Below are positions 1-5,510 of a stretch of 10,187 nucleotides of DNA, in pieces. A model generated the notes under the pieces. The model saw only the letters and a list, made by a program, of their open reading frames with translations. It was not told where the DNA came from and searched no databases. The stretch covers positions 1-10,187 of the forward strand of contig JAJYJA010000079.1 in NCBI GenBank assembly GCA_021789795.1, in the 5' to 3' direction. The translations under genes and the position numbers were made by a program. Every line of letters begins with the position of its first letter. Position 1 is the stretch's first letter. Source of the DNA: Deltaproteobacteria bacterium. GTDB taxonomy: Bacteria; Desulfobacterota; Desulfobulbia; Desulfobulbales; VMSU01.

Positions 1-55
1 CCGGCGGGCTGACATCCGTCACTGGCATGAGAAACCAGGTTCCCCCGCTGTATAC

Positions 56-133
56 TGGTCGGGGCGGCGAGATTCGAACTCGCGGCCTCCTGCTCCCAAG
101 GCAGGCGCGCTAACCAGGCTGCGCTACGCCCCG
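56..133 (-). tRNA. tRNA-Pro (anticodon TGG), CCA end encoded
   Basis: Read on the minus strand, this 78-nt stretch folds into a complete cloverleaf. The 7-bp acceptor stem CGGGGCG/CGCCCCG is perfect, followed by T8-A9, a 4-bp D stem GCGC/GCGC, an anticodon stem CCTGC/GCAGG with loop CTTGGGA (anticodon TGG), a 5-nt variable region, and a T stem GCGAG/CTCGC with loop TTCGAAT. Discriminator A and a genomically encoded CCA (complement of 56-58) follow. The TGG anticodon reads proline codons CCA and, by wobble, others of the CCN box. The gene stands alone within the window and is divergent from the HD-GYP gene. Certain as a tRNA-Pro. Confidence 0.97.
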
Positions 134-154
134 ACACCATTTATCTACCGGTAT

Positions 155-184
155 TACTTAGCATTATCGACAAACGCCCGTCAA
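155..184 (-). promoter_or_regulatory. possible promoter for tRNA-Pro
   Basis: On the minus strand a TTGACG hexamer (179-184) resembles a -35 box. It lies 18 nt upstream of TAAGTA (155-160), a poor -10 match. A start near 148 would leave a leader of about 15 nt before the tRNA. A GATAAT at 163-168 is a better -10 match but is too close to this -35 and has no other visible one. The location is right; the exact hexamers are uncertain. Confidence 0.35.
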
Positions 185-253
185 CCATTTTTTCCGGTCT
201 CGCCGCCACGTAACGGGTCATAGAAAAACAACGTTTAAGAAAATAATTATCAA

Positions 254-281
254 TTGACAACTAAGGGTTACCACCTATACA
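254..281 (+). promoter_or_regulatory. sigma70-type promoter for the HD-GYP gene
   Basis: A perfect -35 box TTGACA (254-259) is followed after 16 nt by TATACA (276-281), which matches four of six positions of the -10 consensus. The surrounding bases are AT-rich, unlike the coding regions. Transcription would begin near 288, giving a leader of about 145 nt before the ATG at 434. The leader contains the inverted repeat at 336-370 and the short ORF at 394-426. Part of the -35 lies in the palindrome TCAATTGA (250-257), where a repressor or activator could compete; that is only a suggestion. Confidence 0.7.
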
Positions 282-335
282 TTTTATTACAGTAAGCTGC
301 CTGCCAACTTGCAGTTGCCGGCCTGTGGCGGCCAA

Positions 336-370
336 GGGCATGAGACGGTGACGCTATCCGTCTCATGCCC
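336..370 (+). promoter_or_regulatory. perfect 13-bp inverted repeat in the HD-GYP leader
   Basis: The arms are GGGCATGAGACGG (336-348) and CCGTCTCATGCCC (358-370), perfectly complementary around a 9-nt loop (TGACGCTAT). In RNA this is a very stable hairpin. A flanking pairing, GCCTGT (321-326) with ACAGGC (372-377), could close a longer structure. No U-tract follows, so it is not an ordinary intrinsic terminator. It ends 11 nt before the Shine-Dalgarno of the short ORF at 394. The upper arm contains an in-frame ATG (365) that would lengthen the HD-GYP protein, but it lies inside the stem without an SD. Function is unknown: mRNA stability, a regulatory RNA element, or a DNA operator are all possible. 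Confidence 0.75.
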
Positions 371-393
371 AACAGGCGTCTAAAGGACAGCAA

Positions 394-426
394 ATGCATC
401 AACCCAAACCATTTCTCACCAAATAA
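394..426 (+). CDS. putative 10-codon upstream ORF (leader peptide)
   Basis: An AAAGGA Shine-Dalgarno (382-387) sits 6 nt before ATG 394. The reading frame encodes MHQPKPFLTK and ends at TAA 424-426. The HD-GYP start at 434 follows after only 7 nt, in a different frame and with no SD of its own. That arrangement suggests the downstream gene is translated by coupling or re-initiation from the short ORF. The SD and spacing are directly visible; the role is inference. The peptide contains no run of regulatory codons typical of amino-acid attenuators. An alternative is that the SD serves a main-gene start misread because of a sequencing frameshift, though the main protein aligns naturally from 434. 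Confidence 0.45.
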   Translation: MHQPKPFLTK

Positions 427-433
427 ATCATCC

Positions 434-1828
434 ATGCCCCCCTCGGTTCCCAAGATCTCCATTGACCAACTCATCGCAATCGTCGTCACCGGGGGACGGG
501 TCCGCACCGGCATCGACATCTTCAACCGCCAGGGCACCCTGTTGTTAGAAAAAGACGTCCTGGTATCCGAGGCCAAGACCCTAGAGAAGATCAAACGACT
601 GGGGGTCGTCGATTTGCCCATCGTAGCCAGCAACGCCGGCGGGCTATGGGATAAGGACGGCAAGCAGATCCGCCTCCCGGCCCCGGAATCCATCCCCTCC
701 CCGGCCAAACGTCCCCCGACCGCCATCACCTCCGAGGTCGATCGCCGGATTGAAGAGATCTGCGAGTTAAAGGAAATCGCCTGTCAGAAGTACGAACACG
801 CCAAACAATGCATCAAGGAAGTGCTCAGTTCGATCCAGCAAAACGGCGGCAAATTCGATTTCGAGATGATCTCCGATACCGTGACCGGGCTTTTCGAGTT
901 CGTCTCCAAACACGAAAACGCCTTCTCATACCTGACCCGTGAGATATTCTCCTACGACAACTATCTATACAACCATTCGATAAATGTATGCACCATCGGC
1001 ACCGTGATTATGAGGAAATTTAATGATAACTTCAACGCAGCGGTGAATTCATTTCTAAACAGCGGCATAAGCAGCAATATTAATGATACAAAAATGGACG
1101 AAAATTCATTTTCGTATTTTCAACCTGATGAGATGATTGACATTTCCATCGGGTTTTTCATGCACGACATGGGGAAAATTCTTGTTGACAAGGAAATAAT
1201 GAACAAACCAGGAAAGTTAACCCCGGAAGAATTCGAGGTGATCAAGTCACATAGCACCGAAAAAGGTTTGCAGCTTCTGGAAAAGAACAATCTCATCAAT
1301 CCTTATCTTGCCAATATCAGTCTCTATCATCACTCCCGTCTTTATCGCGACGAGCCGAACTGCTACCCCCTCACCAAGAATCAAAACGAGATCCAACCCT
1401 ACGTCAAGGTCTGCAAGCTGGCCGACATCTACGACGCCATGACCTCCAAGCGCTGCTACAAGGAGGCCTTGAACCCGGTGGCGGTGGTGACCGAAATCTT
1501 CCACAAGTACGCGGAGAAGGACCCGCTGTTGCAATACATCCTGCACTCCTTCGTAAAATCGGTCGGTATCTACCCGCCCGGCAGCATTGTCGCCTTGACC
1601 AACGGCCAGCTCGCCTACGTCTTGGACAGCCAAGGCCCCATCCTGCTGCCGGTGACCGACTGCCAGGGCGCCACCCTGGCCGCCAAACCCGACATGCTGG
1701 TCATAGATAAGGGGGAAACCTCCGACGGACTCAAGGTGGACCGCCGCAAGCCCGCGATCTCGCCCCTGGAGGCCTACAAGATCCTGCCCGACTACCTGCT
1801 CAAGACGATTCAGGCCCCCGCCGCCTGA
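434..1828 (+). CDS. HD-GYP domain protein with degenerate GYP motif (c-di-GMP phosphodiesterase family)
   Basis: This 464-aa cytoplasmic protein belongs to the HD-GYP family, whose active members hydrolyse cyclic di-GMP. Residues 7-75 resemble the DUF3391 module that often precedes HD-GYP domains (ISIDQL start). A helical linker follows, and the HD-GYP core spans about 165-380. Visible core residues are H181, the HD pair H244-D245 in HDMGK, H273, H299-H300 and D331 in the LADIYDAMTS motif. The usual HHExxDGxGYP signature is replaced by HHSR...NCYP (299-312), so its Glu and first Gly are missing. An insert of roughly 25-40 residues (196-236) lies between the first His and the HD pair. It is encoded by AT-rich DNA with codons unlike the flanks. 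ATG 434 is preferred over ATG 365, which lies inside a hairpin arm. The 3' end overlaps the convergent regulator gene by 19 bp. Activity may be reduced, altered or lost. Confidence 0.88.
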   Translation: MPPSVPKISIDQLIAIVVTGGRVRTGIDIFNRQGTLLLEKDVLVSEAKTLEKIKRLGVVDLPIVASNAGGLWDKDGKQIRLPAPESIPSPAKRPPTAITSEVDRRIEEICELKEIACQKYEHAKQCIKEVLSSIQQNGGKFDFEMISDTVTGLFEFVSKHENAFSYLTREIFSYDNYLYNHSINVCTIGTVIMRKFNDNFNAAVNSFLNSGISSNINDTKMDENSFSYFQPDEMIDISIGFFMHDMGKILVDKEIMNKPGKLTPEEFEVIKSHSTEKGLQLLEKNNLINPYLANISLYHHSRLYRDEPNCYPLTKNQNEIQPYVKVCKLADIYDAMTSKRCYKEALNPVAVVTEIFHKYAEKDPLLQYILHSFVKSVGIYPPGSIVALTNGQLAYVLDSQGPILLPVTDCQGATLAAKPDMLVIDKGETSDGLKVDRRKPAISPLEAYKILPDYLLKTIQAPAA

Positions 1829-2505
1829 AGCCGCTCCTCGCCCGAAGCCAATAATTCCAGGGCGTCACGGTCCAGGATGGTGACGCTCGATCCACGGCAG
1901 GCGATAAGCCCCGCCTTCCCCATCCGGGCCAAGATGCGGGAGAGGGTCTCGGGGATGGTGCCGAGCAGGCTGGCCAAATGGGTCTTGGTGAGATCGAGAC
2001 GCACCTCCTCTTTACCCTGCTCCTCGGCCAAGAGCAGCAGATGCACGGCCAGACGGCCAGGGACTTCCTTAAGCGAGAGGGATTCGATGAGCCTGGCGAA
2101 GGCCTTCAAGCGCAACGACAGGGCGGCCAGCATGTTCATGGCCAGGGCGGGGTTTTGCTGGATCAATCCCAGGAAGGCGGCCCTGGGGAAATAAAAAATC
2201 CGACTGGCGGTCAGGGCCAGGGCGTGGGCCGGGAACCTGGCACCCGCGAACACCGCCGCCTCGGCGAAGGGTTCACCGGGGCCAAAGAGGTGCAGGATCT
2301 GCTCCTTGCCCTCGGCGGAAAGCTTGTAGATCTTGACCCGGCCGCTGATGACCACGAAGAATCCCACCCCCTCATCACCCTCCGAGAAGATGGTCTCGCC
2401 CCGGCCATAAACCCTATCCCCGACAATCAGCGCCAGGGCCTGCAACTGCCCCGGCTCCAAACCAGCAAATAGCGGCACCCGGGCCAAGGCCTCGACAATC
2501 TCCAT
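1810..2505 (-). CDS. Crp/Fnr-family transcriptional regulator, DNR-like
   Basis: This 231-aa protein has an N-terminal cyclic-nucleotide-binding-like beta roll (about 10-120, with FFVVISGRVKIYKLSAEGKEQ), a dimerisation helix (about 120-150) and a C-terminal winged HTH (about 150-215). The roll lacks the Arg-Ser phosphate-binding pair of cAMP-binding CRP (here ARFPAHA). It also lacks FNR-type N-terminal cysteines for an Fe-S cluster. The PFAEAAVF segment and overall pattern resemble the NO/heme-responsive DNR group, but ligand identity is inference. The recognition helix PETLSRILARM carries the E-x-x-S-R pattern of FNR and DNR (E186, S189, R190), which suggests TTGAT-like half-sites. A GGAG Shine-Dalgarno lies 6 nt before the ATG. 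It lies 57 bp downstream of the small Gln-rich gene and converges on the HD-GYP gene. Confidence 0.88.
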   Translation of the reverse strand: MEIVEALARVPLFAGLEPGQLQALALIVGDRVYGRGETIFSEGDEGVGFFVVISGRVKIYKLSAEGKEQILHLFGPGEPFAEAAVFAGARFPAHALALTASRIFYFPRAAFLGLIQQNPALAMNMLAALSLRLKAFARLIESLSLKEVPGRLAVHLLLLAEEQGKEEVRLDLTKTHLASLLGTIPETLSRILARMGKAGLIACRGSSVTILDRDALELLASGEERLQAAGA

Positions 2506-2562
2506 CCGCCGCTCCGGATACCGGACGCCCTAGCCCTAGGCCTATCTTAAAACTGCCAGGGC

Positions 2563-2862
2563 TTAGGCGAGCAAATCTATCCGCCGGCCCGAGGCCTTGC
2601 CGGCCCCCGGTGTCTGCTGCTGGGCCTGGAGTTGCTGATTCTGCTGCTGTTGAGCGGCGCGGGCGTCCGCGGCCTGACGCCTGGCGTCCGCCTGCTGCTG
2701 CATGGCCTGGGCCTCGGGCGAGATAGACACCGTTGCCCCGGCGCTGGCCGCCGCCGGGGCGGCATCTCGCGCCGGCTTGGCCGGAGAAGCGCTGGCGGTC
2801 TGGGAAGAGGATTGCTGACTGCCGTACAGAAGGGCGGGATCCTGGGACGCGGTAATATTCAT
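2563..2862 (-). CDS. small Gln/Ala-rich hypothetical protein
   Basis: This 99-aa protein is of unrecognised family. A strong Shine-Dalgarno (AGGAGG) precedes the ATG, and a good promoter lies just upstream, so it is very probably a real gene. The N-terminus (MNITASQDPALLYGSQQ) is Ser/Gln-rich. The middle contains a VSISPEAQAM segment, of a kind that recurs in small proteins of unknown function. Residues from about 50 to 85 are dominated by Q, A, R and D (QQQADARRQAADARAAQQQQ), likely helical or coiled coil. There is no signal peptide, membrane segment or cysteine. It is 59 bp after secB and 57 bp before the Crp/Fnr gene. No function is proposed. Confidence 0.72.
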   Translation of the reverse strand: MNITASQDPALLYGSQQSSSQTASASPAKPARDAAPAAASAGATVSISPEAQAMQQQADARRQAADARAAQQQQNQQLQAQQQTPGAGKASGRRIDLLA

Positions 2863-2882
2863 GGTCGTTTCCTCCTGACCAC

Positions 2883-2911
2883 ACTATACGTCCAGCGGGA
2901 CGAATAGGCAA
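2883..2911 (-). promoter_or_regulatory. sigma70-type promoter for the small Gln-rich gene
   Basis: On the minus strand TTGCCT (-35, 2906-2911) and TATAGT (-10, 2883-2888) are separated by exactly 17 nt. A start near 2876 gives a leader of about 13 nt that carries the AGGAGG ribosome site. It lies in the 59-bp gap after secB, so the small gene, and possibly the Crp/Fnr gene after it, can be transcribed independently of secB. Confidence 0.6.
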
Positions 2912-2921
2912 GCCCCGCCAA

Positions 2922-3398
2922 CTACTGCTGCCCCTGGCCGGCCTGACGCTGCTGGCTCTGATACAGGGCCAGGAAGTTCACCGGCTCCATCAAGAAGGGC
3001 ACAAATCCGCCGTCCACGGTGAGTTGACTGATGATCTGCCGGGTATAGGGGAACATCATGGTCGGGCAGTCCACGGCCAGCACCACCGGGATATGCTGCT
3101 CGGGTATATTCTTGATGGTGAACACCGCACAGTGCTCGATCTCGATCAAAAACAGGGTGTTCGCCTCCTCGCCCTGGGTCACCTTGGCGGTGATCGAGAT
3201 GGTCACCTCATAAAGCCCATCGCCCTCGATGGGGGCGCTTTTCAGGCCCAGATTCACCTCCACCTTGGGCTCGCTCTGCTTGACGGTGAACACCTTGGGG
3301 GCGTTGGGATTCTCAAAGGACAGGTCCTTGACGTACATCTTCTGAAGCCGGAAGATGGGCGCCTCGGCGTTAGGCTGCTCGGGTTTGGAATCGGTCAT
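2922..3398 (-). CDS. secB: protein-export chaperone SecB
   Basis: SecB is a homotetrameric cytoplasmic chaperone that keeps preproteins unfolded and delivers them to SecA for Sec translocation. This 158-aa protein is close to the family length (about 155). Diagnostic segments are LQKMYVKDLSFENPNAP (18-34) near the N-terminus and CPTMMFPYTRQIIS (111-124), followed by GGFVPFLMEPVNFLALY (130-146), all hallmarks of the SecB fold. The C-terminal tail (QSQQRQAGQGQQ) is Gln-rich rather than the acidic, SecA-contacting tail seen in E. coli. An AGGA lies about 8 nt before the ATG. The gene usually sits with grxC or gpsA in enterobacteria; here it is flanked by a small Gln-rich gene and glrR. Confidence 0.95.
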   Translation of the reverse strand: MTDSKPEQPNAEAPIFRLQKMYVKDLSFENPNAPKVFTVKQSEPKVEVNLGLKSAPIEGDGLYEVTISITAKVTQGEEANTLFLIEIEHCAVFTIKNIPEQHIPVVLAVDCPTMMFPYTRQIISQLTVDGGFVPFLMEPVNFLALYQSQQRQAGQGQQ

Positions 3399-3546
3399 GG
3401 CATTATCCTGGCAGTTAAAGGTTTAAATCCATAAGGTATCTGCCGCCAAGAGGCCTGGCGTCAAAAAGGCAAGCCCGCCCCGGACGGTGGGGAAGTTATA
3501 GCGGAAAGCAAGGCAAGTTGAAAGTCTTTTTTGCCCACCCTCCGCC
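3399..3546. other. 148-bp gap between glrR and secB; weak promoter and hairpin
   Basis: Reading on the minus strand, a CCCC/GGGG hairpin (3478-3492, 7-nt loop) is followed about 10 nt later by five T (3463-3467), a weak terminator candidate for the glrR end. The same T-run leads into TTGACG (3459-3464). GATACC (3435-3440) lies 18 nt further on, a weak sigma70 candidate for secB. Another 7-bp inverted repeat, CCGCCCT (3542-3548) with AGGGCGG (3563-3569), spans the glrR stop codon, but on the minus strand it is followed by A rather than T. None of these is strong. Confidence 0.35.
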
Positions 3547-4899
3547 CTACCCCTTTTTGAACAGGGCGGGCACGATATGGTTCCTCTGCAGGAGGGCGTA
3601 GAAGTCGGTGCGGTTGCGGTCGGCGATCCGGGCCGCCTGGGCGACGTTGCCCTCGGTCATCTTAAGGAGTGCGATCAGGTAGTCCTGCTCGAAGCGCTGC
3701 CTGGCCTCGGCGAAGGTGGCATAGGGGGTGAAAGGCCGCCTAATGGTAATCGCCAACAATGAGGCGGGGATGATGGGGGTGGTGGCCAGGGCCACCGAAT
3801 GCTCGACCACGTTGTAGAGCTGGCGGATATTCCCCGGCCAGGGCTCGCCGATCAGCATCTCCAGGGCCTCGGGCGCGAAGCCGTGGATGGTCTTTTCGGC
3901 CTGGACGGCGCTCTCGCGCAAGAAATGCATGGCCAAGAGGGGGATATCCTCTCGCCGTTGGGCCAGGGCGGGCAGATGCAGGGAGGCCACGTCCAGACGG
4001 TAGAACAGGTCCTCCCTAAACTCACCCCTGGCAACCATCTCCGCCAGGGGCCGGTGGGTGGCGGAGACGATCCGCACATCGACCCCGATATCGGCCCCGC
4101 CGCCCACCGGCCGCAGGGTGCGCTCCTGGATCACCCGCAGCAGCTTCACCTGAAAGGCAAGCGGCATATCGCCAATCTCGTCCAGAAACAGGGTGCCGGT
4201 ATGGGCCGCCCGGATCAGGCCCTGATGGTCGCGCACCGCCCCGGTGAAAGAGCCCTTGACATGGCCGAACAGCTCGGACTCCACGAGGCTCTCCGGGATG
4301 GCCCCGCAGTTAACCGGCACCAGTGGTCGTCCGCGACGGGGGCTGGCCCGGTGGATGGCCCGGGCCAACAGCTCCTTGCCGGTGCCGCTGTCGCCGGTGA
4401 TCAGGATGTTGGCCTTACCCTCCGCCACCAACCGGGCCTGGGCCAGCAACTCCTCCATGACCCGGCTCTGACTGATAATCTCTCGCCGCCAGGCGTCATC
4501 TCCACCCTCTCCTGCCTTAGGGGTGGCACCACTCAAACCCAAGGCCCGCTCGACCTCCCGCAGCAGCACCTTGCCGTCCAAGGGCTTGGCCAGGAAGGAA
4601 AAGGCCCCCTGACGGGTGGCCGCCACCGCCTCCGGGATCGAGCCATGGGCGGTCATGATGATCACCGGCAGAAAGGGCTGCTGCTCGCGAAGGGCGGCAA
4701 ACAGCCGCATGCCGTCCATGCCCTCCATCCGCAGATCGGTAATCACCAGACCCGGATTGGTCAGGGGCAGGAGGGCCAGGGCCTCCTCGCCGCTTCTGGC
4801 CTGACGGACATCGTAGCCCGCCCCGCTAAGCCGCATGGCCAGGAGCTTGAGCAGGTCGGCGTCATCGTCAACCAGGAGTACGGCATGGGGGGCGGCCAT
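3547..4899 (-). CDS. glrR: sigma54-dependent response regulator GlrR (QseF)
   Basis: This 450-aa NtrC-type response regulator has a receiver domain (about 5-120) with acidic pocket D11-D12, phosphoacceptor D55, T83 and K105. An AAA+ sigma54-interaction domain (about 143-370) follows, with Walker A GDSGTGKE (169-176), Walker B LFLDEIG (D240, E241) and the sigma54-contact loop GSFTGA (216-221). A C-terminal Fis-type HTH covers about 405-440 (EGNVAQAARIADRNRTDFYALL). It matches E. coli GlrR along its length (LLLVDDD, TAHGSIP, AARxAxRNRTxFYxLL). The loop reads GSFTGA instead of GAFTGA. The ATG is 5 bp after the qseG-like stop, with a purine-rich GGGAGGGG further upstream. It is presumably phosphorylated by the adjacent GlrK. 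In enterobacteria the regulator activates glmY and rpoE; the targets here are unknown. Confidence 0.93.
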   Translation of the reverse strand: MAAPHAVLLVDDDADLLKLLAMRLSGAGYDVRQARSGEEALALLPLTNPGLVITDLRMEGMDGMRLFAALREQQPFLPVIIMTAHGSIPEAVAATRQGAFSFLAKPLDGKVLLREVERALGLSGATPKAGEGGDDAWRREIISQSRVMEELLAQARLVAEGKANILITGDSGTGKELLARAIHRASPRRGRPLVPVNCGAIPESLVESELFGHVKGSFTGAVRDHQGLIRAAHTGTLFLDEIGDMPLAFQVKLLRVIQERTLRPVGGGADIGVDVRIVSATHRPLAEMVARGEFREDLFYRLDVASLHLPALAQRREDIPLLAMHFLRESAVQAEKTIHGFAPEALEMLIGEPWPGNIRQLYNVVEHSVALATTPIIPASLLAITIRRPFTPYATFAEARQRFEQDYLIALLKMTEGNVAQAARIADRNRTDFYALLQRNHIVPALFKKG

Positions 4900-4904
4900 G
4901 CGGC

Positions 4905-5510
4905 TTATTTCCCCTCCCTCGCCATGCTGCCCTGTTCGATCTCCCGTAGCTTTTGCAGCTTCTTGACCAGAGATCCCCGCTCGCGGCGGCAGGAACGCAG
5001 CTCCGCAGCGACGGCGCCCGCTCGCTTATGGCTGGCGGCCAGCTCCCGCTGGCAGTCGCCTTCGGAGGCCAGATGGGCCTGGCGAGCGGCCAGCTGGTCC
5101 TCGGCCAACTCCAGAAAGTCCCCCAGATACCCATAGGACTGGTCCTGGCCCTGCATCTCCGCCACCAGCGTCAACCCTTCATCCACGGGCACCACCGACT
5201 TGTCGGGCAGCAGGGCCATCATCAGCCGCTGCAGACGGTTGATCGGGCCCCCGCCCCCCGCCTCCCGCTCCCGGCCGAGCCGCTGGTGCTCAGCCTCCAG
5301 TTCGTCGTCCGAAAGACTGGCCAGGGAGCTGTAATAGGCCATGAGGTCCTGAAAGGTTACCACCTCGCCCTCCCCCTGCCAGTAAGGCCCGGAGGAGGGC
5401 AATACCCCCTCGCTCCTCAAAACCGGGGCCGGGGACTTGGCCCTTTCCGGCAGACAGCCAGAGGCCAAAACAGCGAGGCATAACCCCAACAAAATCAATT
5501 TACTAGACAT
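4905..5510 (-). CDS. qseG: QseG-like lipoprotein of the GlrK/GlrR system
   Basis: This 201-aa predicted lipoprotein has a short signal peptide (MSSKLILLGLCLAVLASGC) with lipobox ASG-C and lipidated C19. Leu at +2 favours outer-membrane sorting. The mature part is mainly helical, with a charged Gln/Arg/Glu C-terminal half (about 130-195) ending in LVKKLQKLREIEQ. That region resembles the coiled-coil end of E. coli QseG (LENLTDIERQL). Its position between kinase and response regulator genes matches glrK-qseG-glrR, and in enterobacteria QseG binds and modulates the kinase. Overall similarity is low, so assignment rests on context, the lipobox and the C-terminal pattern. The ATG overlaps the glrK stop by 8 bp, with an SD GGAGG 6 nt upstream, which indicates translational coupling. 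The same frame stays open upstream to 5945, but that part lies inside glrK and was excluded. Confidence 0.8.
   Translation of the reverse strand: MSSKLILLGLCLAVLASGCLPERAKSPAPVLRSEGVLPSSGPYWQGEGEVVTFQDLMAYYSSLASLSDDELEAEHQRLGREREAGGGGPINRLQRLMMALLPDKSVVPVDEGLTLVAEMQGQDQSYGYLGDFLELAEDQLAARQAHLASEGDCQRELAASHKRAGAVAAELRSCRRERGSLVKKLQKLREIEQGSMAREGK

Noticed and set aside
23..39. CTGG/CCAG inverted repeat downstream of the tRNA as a terminator
   Set aside because: Only four base pairs and no T-run follow on the minus strand.
250..257. TCAATTGA as an FNR/DNR box
   Set aside because: The half-sites face outward with no 4-nt spacer, unlike TTGAT-N4-ATCAA; probably part of the AT-rich promoter.
365..433. 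N-terminal extension of the HD-GYP protein from ATG 365
   Set aside because: The ATG lies within the arm of the perfect hairpin, has no SD, and the added 23 residues precede the normal start of the N-terminal domain.
288..436. A c-di-GMP (GEMM-I) or other known riboswitch before the HD-GYP gene
   Set aside because: The conserved GEMM blocks (such as GGCAAACC and CGCAAAGC) are absent and the stem layout differs; no other known class fits.
2521..2566. CCCTAGCCCTAGG-type repeats between the small gene and the Crp/Fnr gene
   Set aside because: Very short and imperfect; a 6-bp stem with a 20-nt loop and no T-run does not support a terminator or repeat element.
3799..5136. Plus-strand open frame of 445 codons opposite glrR
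   Set aside because: It mirrors the conserved AAA+ and receiver coding sequence; composition is that of a shadow frame.
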